From Marinococcus luteus_A (GTDB taxonomy: Bacteria > Bacillota > Bacilli > Bacillales > Marinococcaceae), in contig NZ_JAXRUV010000006.1 of NCBI RefSeq assembly GCF_034497705.1, positions 140,708 to 204,707 on the forward strand: 64,000 nt of DNA, in the 5' to 3' direction. The notes below the pieces were generated by a model, which was given only the letters and a program-made list of their open reading frames with translations, had not been told where the DNA came from and did no database searches. A program made the position numbers and the translations under genes. Each line of letters opens with the position of its first letter. The first letter of the stretch is position 1. Positions 59,234 to 64,000 of the stretch are shown here, in pieces.

Positions 59234-60511
59234 TTATTCATTGCTTTTTAAAATCAGAAAATATTTCTTTTTGCCTCTGCGCATAATGATAAATTGATCG
59301 TCAATTAAATCATTATTTCCTACAGTTTTGTCTGTACTCTGTTCCCTCTCACCATTAATATATACAGCACCGTTCTGTACATCTTCCCTGGCCTGTCGTT
59401 TTGAGCCCGCTATGCCCGCTTGAACTAAAAGATCCACCAGGTTTTGTTCTTCTGCTTCCATCGTGTACGATGGTACATCTTTAAAGCCCTGGGCTATTTC
59501 ATCTGCTGTCAGTGCTGTCAGTTCACCCCCGCCAAAAAGAGCTTTCGTAATGTTTTCAGCCTGATTCAGTGCTTCCCGGCCGTGGACAAACGAGGTGATC
59601 TCCTGCGCCAGTCTCCGGTGAGCTTCTCTTTTTTCAGGCTCTGTCTGCATCTTTTCTTCCAGCTCTTTCATTTCTGTCTGATCAATAAACGTAAAGTAGC
59701 GTATAAACTTTAATACATCACGATCGTCCGTATTAAGCAGAAATTGGTACATTTCGTATGGAGATGTTTTTTCGGGATCGAGCCATATTGCGTAGCCGGC
59801 TGTTTTTCCAAATTTCGTGCCGTCGGCTTTGGTCACTAACGGGATTGTCATGCCGTAAGCAGGAGATTTTTCCTCGTCTTCATATTCAAGGCGGCGAATC
59901 AGCTCTAAACCGGCCGTAATATTGCCCCATTGATCGCTGCCGCCGATTTGAAGCGTACACTGGTGGTTTTTGTAGAGATAGTAAAAATCAATTGACTGCA
60001 TTATCTGGTAGCTGAATTCCGTAAAAGAAATTCCTTCCTGAATACGGGATTCCACCGATTCTTTCGCAAGCATATAATTGACACTGAAATGCTTCCCAAA
60101 GTCTCTCAGGAAGCTGATGAGAGTCATGCTTCCAAGCCAGTCATGGTTGTTTACAATTTCTGCCCCATAAGCACCATCAAAATCGAGGTATTTCTCAAGC
60201 TGGGTGCGAATTTTTTGTGAAAAACCTTCCACAATTTCTGGTTCGTTCAGAGAGCGTTCTGCGTTTCTCCCGCTCGGATCCCCAATCATCCCTGTGCCAC
60301 CGCCTACAAGAGCAATTGGCTGATGCCCGTGCAGCTGCATTCGGCGCATCAAAATAATAGTCAGCAGATGACCAATATGAAGGCTGTCTCCTGTAGGATC
60401 GAATCCACAGTAAAAACGGAGCTGTCCGTTGTTCAACTGATTCTTAAGTCCTTCTCTTTCTGTCACCTGATTCACAAGTCCTCTTTCTTCTAATTCCTCC
60501 CAAATGCCCAT
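59234..60511 (-). CDS. tyrS: Tyrosyl-tRNA synthetase
   Basis: TyrS (425 residues) is a class I synthetase. The catalytic domain has YCGFDPTGDSLHIGHLLTII (HIGH motif), VGGGTGMIGDPSGR, QIGGSDQWGNITAG, and KFGKTAGYAIWLD (the KMSKS equivalent). The C-terminal tRNA-binding S4 domain includes AGIAGSKRQAREDVQNGAVY. A Tyr T-box lies upstream. It is convergent with rpsD and divergent from the penicillin-binding protein gene. Confidence 0.98.
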   Translation of the reverse strand: MGIWEELEERGLVNQVTEREGLKNQLNNGQLRFYCGFDPTGDSLHIGHLLTIILMRRMQLHGHQPIALVGGGTGMIGDPSGRNAERSLNEPEIVEGFSQKIRTQLEKYLDFDGAYGAEIVNNHDWLGSMTLISFLRDFGKHFSVNYMLAKESVESRIQEGISFTEFSYQIMQSIDFYYLYKNHQCTLQIGGSDQWGNITAGLELIRRLEYEDEEKSPAYGMTIPLVTKADGTKFGKTAGYAIWLDPEKTSPYEMYQFLLNTDDRDVLKFIRYFTFIDQTEMKELEEKMQTEPEKREAHRRLAQEITSFVHGREALNQAENITKALFGGGELTALTADEIAQGFKDVPSYTMEAEEQNLVDLLVQAGIAGSKRQAREDVQNGAVYINGEREQSTDKTVGNNDLIDDQFIIMRRGKKKYFLILKSNE

Positions 60512-60564
60512 AACTTTCCCCTTTCTGGTTTAAAAAAGCACTAAACTTGGATATATAATTGTAG

Positions 60565-60830
60565 GTACATAAAAAAGTCCCTCTTCGCTTCGAAAAACGA
60601 AAAGGGACGGTGATGACCGCGGTACCACCCTTGTTGGAAGCGTGAGCTTCCCGGCTTCATGTTGATAACGATGCATTACACCGCTTCAGGTCTTTTTTAA
60701 TCAAAGATCTGGAAGGAGCTCTGGATGTGTAATTCGCCAAAGGCTGCAGTTCGACTTTCAGCTAACGTCGACTCTCTGTGACTGTAGGTCCTATGGTTAC
60801 TTTCATCCTTCATAGCTGTATGTTATAGTT
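60565..60830 (-). promoter_or_regulatory. T-box riboswitch controlling tyrS (Tyr specifier UAC)
   Basis: AAGGGTGGTACCGCGGTC (about 60616-60632) is followed by a terminator, GTCCCTTTTCG...CGAAGAGGGAC with a U run (60570-60608). Stem I has CAGAGAGTCGA and AGCTGAAAGTCGA. GAAT-TAC-ACATCCAGAGC places a UAC (Tyr) specifier at 60729-60731. Confidence 0.95.
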
Positions 60831-60855
60831 TGTTTTCAAGTTTGCACTTCTTTTA

Positions 60856-60885
60856 TTTTTAGCACAAGACTTTCAACACTGTCAA
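60856..60885 (-). promoter_or_regulatory. Candidate sigma-A promoter for tyrS
   Basis: Minus-strand TTGACA (60880-60885) and TAAAAA (60856-60861) with 18-base spacing and TGC before the -10 (extended -10). Confidence 0.6.
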
Positions 60886-60935
60886 TGTATGAATCCATAG
60901 ACAAAGCAACCTACAGAAGGGAGATCGTAATAATT

Positions 60936-63900
60936 ATGGGGCGCCATGACCAAACAAGTTCAAGAAATACCCCTCGCATTATTGGTCTTTCATTTCTCAC
61001 CCTCTTTATCGCTTTTATTTTAGCTGTTTTATTTATCGGGTCGATCGGTGCAGGCTTTTTCGCATCCTTGGTTAAAGGGCAGGAAGCGTACACAGAAGAA
61101 GAAATGGAAGAATCTATTTATGATTATGAAGAAGACAGCACGGTTGTTTTTGCCGGAGGAGAAGAAGTAGGAAGTCTGCCAGCGGACATCGAACGGCAGA
61201 GAATTGAATTAGACGAAGTATCGCCGAATCTAGAAGATGCTTTTCTTTCTACTGAAGATCGTTCTTTTTATGAGCATAGTGGGATTAAACCACGCTCTTT
61301 AATGCGGGCTACATACCAGGAGCTGTCTGATGCCTCTACGCAGACTGGAGGGTCTACTCTAACTCAGCAGGTAGTAAAAAACCAAATCCTTACAAATGAA
61401 GTTTCTTTTGAAAGAAAAGCAAGGGAAATAGCATTAGCTTTAAGAATGGAAAATTACTTTTCCAAAGATGAAATTTTTCAGGCTTATATAAATATTGTTC
61501 CTTTCGGCAGAAATTCAGACGGGGAAAATGTAGGTGGCGCCCAGGCGGCTGCACAGGGCATTTTCGGTGTGGATGCTTCGGAGTTGAATGTAGCTCAATC
61601 CGCTTACATATCAGGCATGCCGCAGAACCCTTACAGTTATACCCCTTTTGAAAGCAATGGAGAAGTGAAAGATGATTTATCCGCAGGACTGAACCGTAAA
61701 AATGAAGTACTGGATAATATGCTCGAGGTAGGCTCAATCACTGAGGAAGAATATGAAGAAGCCAAAAATTACGATATTCGTGAGAATCTTGCCGAGCCTA
61801 CAGAAGAGGAAGCAGAAGAATATCCTTATCTTATTTCGGAAGCCCAGCGTCGGGCTACCACGCAGATAAGGGACCAGCAGTTAGAAGAAGATAATCGTCA
61901 GTTAGAAGACCTTTCTGATGAAGAGAGACAGCAATATAATGAAACAGCCAGCCGGGAAGTTTCTGAAGGCGGGTATGAAATTGAACTTACTGTTCAAAAA
62001 GATTCCTATGATGCCATGCAACAGGCCGTGGAAGATAATGAATATCTTGGGCCTGATCAAGGAGACCAGCAGGAACAAGTCGGTGGAATGATGATTGATA
62101 ACCAGTCCGGGGCGATATTGAGCTTTATTGGCGGGCGTGATTTTGAAGAAAGTTCCTTGAACTATGCTACTCAGACCCGGAGGCAAAATGGTTCAACCAT
62201 GAAACCTCTGCTTGCATATGGGCCCGCCCTGGATGAAGGTTTAATTCACCCGGGACAGATTGTTCCGGATATCCCGACTGAATATGAAGACAGCGATACG
62301 GAAATCTCTAATTTTGATGGAGAGCACGAGGGACTTATTGATGTCCGACAGGCCCTTGTGGAATCACGTAATGTCCCGGCAGTCCGGACATTTGATATGC
62401 TTGACCAAAGTACCGCGCAAAGCACTTTGGAAAACATAGGCATGGAAAATGCAGTGGAAGAAGAAGTCTATTCCTCAGCTGCCTTGGGAGGATTGAACCG
62501 CGGTGTGTCTGTAGAGCAGAATACCAGTGCTTTTAGTTCCTTTGGTAATAACGGGGAACATAACGAGCCTTACATGATTGAAGAAATAACTGATTTTCAG
62601 GGCGACACCATTTATGAACATGAACAGGAATCTGATAGAGCTTACTCTGAACAAACCAGTTATTTAATCACAGATATATTAAGAGGCGTACTTGGAGAAG
62701 ATGGCACTGCAGATACGCTCTCGGATCGGCTCGATTTTAATGGAGACTGGGCCGGTAAAACCGGTACTACTAATGATGAATATGATTCCTGGTTTGTAGG
62801 TTACAACCCGAATGTAACATTTGGAGTGTGGATAGGTTATAATGAACCCGCAAGCCTCTCGGACTCTCATCAAGGCTTGTCTTATTCAGAGAGAAGCCAA
62901 CAATTATGGGCTGATTTCATGAATGCTTCTTATGAAGCTAATCCTGATACTATAAATCCGGATGATAATTTTTCAGAACCTGAAGGAATTTCAGAACAAG
63001 AAATTTGTGGCCTCTCCGGAAAGCAGCCTACAGATCTATGTGAAGAAGCGAACCTGGTGAATGAGGATATTCTTAATGAAGAATACGCTCCGACGGAAGA
63101 AGACGACAGTTTGGAAGAAGTTGATTACGTAACAATCGATGGCGATCGTTACCCTGGTTTTGACGATACTCCTTCTGAATTTACAGAGGAAGGTACTTCC
63201 CTAAATGAAGATGTATTTAGAAATGAGGACGACTTAGAAGAAATCGAAGAATATCTGCCAGACGATTGGGATGACCTTGTCACAGCTGAAGAAGCTCCTG
63301 AAAATAACAGGGATCCTTCCCGGGTGACTGGAGTCTCTAATGATGGCGGCACCCTCACCTGGTCAGCCTCCGATGATAATGATGTAATCGGCTATCGTAT
63401 CTTTAATGACGGCGACGAAGTCGACAATGTAATTGACCGGGAAACAACAGAATTTGACACTGATGGAAGCGGCGAGTATACTGTCCGCGCCGTAGATACT
63501 CACGGCAGGGAATCAAATGATTCCAGCGGAGCTGATGTCGGCGGTTCAAATGGCGATAGCGGTTCCGACAATAACAGCAATGATAATTCCGACGACAACA
63601 ATGACTCCGGCAATAACAATTCCGAAGGCAACGAAGACTCGGACAGCAGCGACTCAGAAAACAACAATAATGAGTCAAGCAATGGTGACGCTGAAGAAAA
63701 TACCGACAGTAATGATTCTTCAAACAACGATAACGAAAATCAAAACTCTGAAGACCCGGACACAAGCAACAGCTCCGGCAGTGATAATGAAGACAACAGC
63801 GGAGATGAAAATAACGAAAACGAAGGCGGGGATAATTCCTCTTCTGAAGATTCTTCCGGCGACAGCCCGGGGGCCTCTGAGGATAACTCTTCGGAGCCAT

Positions 63901-64000
63901 CAGGCAATGACAGCACTGAAGAGACCGATGACTCCGGTGGAGAATCATCCACTGACGAAGAGGAATCCACTGAGGACTCCTCTTCTGCTCCTTCTGAGGA
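60936..64000 (+). CDS. Class A penicillin-binding protein with acidic repeat-like tail (partial)
   Basis: At least 1021 residues are present and the frame is open at the right edge. It has a short basic cytoplasmic tail and membrane anchor (about 17-42), then a GT51 glycosyltransferase with STEDRSFYEHSGIKPRSLMR and GGSTLTQQVVKNQ, then a transpeptidase with the S-x-x-K motif at Ser420-Lys423, S-R-N at 477-479 and K-T-G at 608-610. A fibronectin type III-like domain (about 790-860) precedes a tail of more than 160 residues made almost only of Asp, Glu, Asn, Ser and Gly. It makes and cross-links peptidoglycan outside the membrane. Start ATG 60936-60938; the binding site AAGGGAG is some 14 bases upstream. 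Which Bacillus PBP1 orthologue it is remains uncertain. Confidence 0.9.
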   Translation, partial: MGRHDQTSSRNTPRIIGLSFLTLFIAFILAVLFIGSIGAGFFASLVKGQEAYTEEEMEESIYDYEEDSTVVFAGGEEVGSLPADIERQRIELDEVSPNLEDAFLSTEDRSFYEHSGIKPRSLMRATYQELSDASTQTGGSTLTQQVVKNQILTNEVSFERKAREIALALRMENYFSKDEIFQAYINIVPFGRNSDGENVGGAQAAAQGIFGVDASELNVAQSAYISGMPQNPYSYTPFESNGEVKDDLSAGLNRKNEVLDNMLEVGSITEEEYEEAKNYDIRENLAEPTEEEAEEYPYLISEAQRRATTQIRDQQLEEDNRQLEDLSDEERQQYNETASREVSEGGYEIELTVQKDSYDAMQQAVEDNEYLGPDQGDQQEQVGGMMIDNQSGAILSFIGGRDFEESSLNYATQTRRQNGSTMKPLLAYGPALDEGLIHPGQIVPDIPTEYEDSDTEISNFDGEHEGLIDVRQALVESRNVPAVRTFDMLDQSTAQSTLENIGMENAVEEEVYSSAALGGLNRGVSVEQNTSAFSSFGNNGEHNEPYMIEEITDFQGDTIYEHEQESDRAYSEQTSYLITDILRGVLGEDGTADTLSDRLDFNGDWAGKTGTTNDEYDSWFVGYNPNVTFGVWIGYNEPASLSDSHQGLSYSERSQQLWADFMNASYEANPDTINPDDNFSEPEGISEQEICGLSGKQPTDLCEEANLVNEDILNEEYAPTEEDDSLEEVDYVTIDGDRYPGFDDTPSEFTEEGTSLNEDVFRNEDDLEEIEEYLPDDWDDLVTAEEAPENNRDPSRVTGVSNDGGTLTWSASDDNDVIGYRIFNDGDEVDNVIDRETTEFDTDGSGEYTVRAVDTHGRESNDSSGADVGGSNGDSGSDNNSNDNSDDNNDSGNNNSEGNEDSDSSDSENNNNESSNGDAEENTDSNDSSNNDNENQNSEDPDTSNSSGSDNEDNSGDENNENEGGDNSSSEDSSGDSPGASEDNSSEPSGNDSTEETDDSGGESSTDEEESTEDSSSAPSE

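Noticed and set aside
63403..63970. Minus-strand open frames of 181, 75 and 76 codons at the right edge
   Set aside because: They are antisense shadows of the low-complexity acidic tail of the penicillin-binding protein.
63540..64000. Short repeats in the penicillin-binding protein tail as tandem repeats or a CRISPR-like array
   Set aside because: The DNA repeats are irregular and follow from Asp/Asn/Ser/Glu/Gly codons in one open frame. No fixed repeat unit or spacer is seen.
1..64000. Mobile elements, defence systems, CRISPR, tRNA or rRNA genes
   Set aside because: I looked for transposase motifs, terminal repeats, tRNA-like cloverleafs and repeat arrays on both strands and saw none. The gene order is conserved core.

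Overview
This window is a stretch of core chromosome from a low-to-mid-GC Gram-positive bacterium of the family Bacillaceae. The evidence is the gene order, which follows the Bacillus subtilis chromosome between pheST and tyrS almost gene for gene, together with Bacillus-type signals: strong GGAGG ribosome binding sites, T-box leaders, an L20 leader, a sigma-W-like and a sigma-B-like promoter, and CcpN-like operators. A very acidic extracellular tail on the penicillin-binding protein at the right edge, and a futalosine-pathway menaquinone gene (mqnC), point to a halophilic or alkaliphilic relative rather than B. subtilis itself. That last step is inference.

Most genes lie on the minus strand, so transcription runs right to left. 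From the left edge: pheT (cut by the window edge) and pheS with a Phe T-box; an rRNA methyltransferase (ysgA); an M42 aminopeptidase; plus-strand ysdB with a sigma-W-type promoter; infC-rpmI-rplT behind an L20-type leader, with infC starting at AUU; thrS with a Thr T-box; mqnC; then nrdR-dnaB-dnaI for ribonucleotide reductase control and replication initiation. Next come speD and gapB (gapB with two CcpN-like operators), coaE-mutM-polA, the phoP-phoR two-component system, the TCA operon citZ-icd-mdh, two small membrane proteins (ytwI, fxsA), pyk-pfkA, accD-accA, the malic enzyme ytsJ, dnaE, nrnA and ytoI.

After 38.5 kb the window holds a UPF0173 hydrolase, a short-chain dehydrogenase, a plus-strand universal stress gene with a sigma-B-type promoter, argG-argH, a Lon-family AAA protease of the AAA_32 type, ackA with the methyltransferase-like ytxK, tpx, an RDD membrane protein, a ytcJ-type amidohydrolase with sppA, the thiouridine pair nifZ-thiI, and ezrA. 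The plus-strand block hisJ, free methionine-(R)-sulfoxide reductase and rpsD (with an S4-type leader) follows. Then comes tyrS on the minus strand with a Tyr T-box, and divergent from it a class A penicillin-binding protein that runs off the right end.

The genes combine central carbon flow (pfkA, pyk, gapB, citZ, icd, mdh, ytsJ, ackA, accDA), DNA replication and repair (dnaB, dnaI, dnaE, polA, mutM), translation (pheST, thrS, tyrS, infC, rplT, rpmI, rpsD, thiI) and envelope or stress functions. I found no insertion sequence, prophage, CRISPR array, rRNA or tRNA gene, and no defence island. The least-explained signals are two structured leaders, upstream of speD and accDA, and the AAA_32 Lon-like protease placed between argG and ackA.
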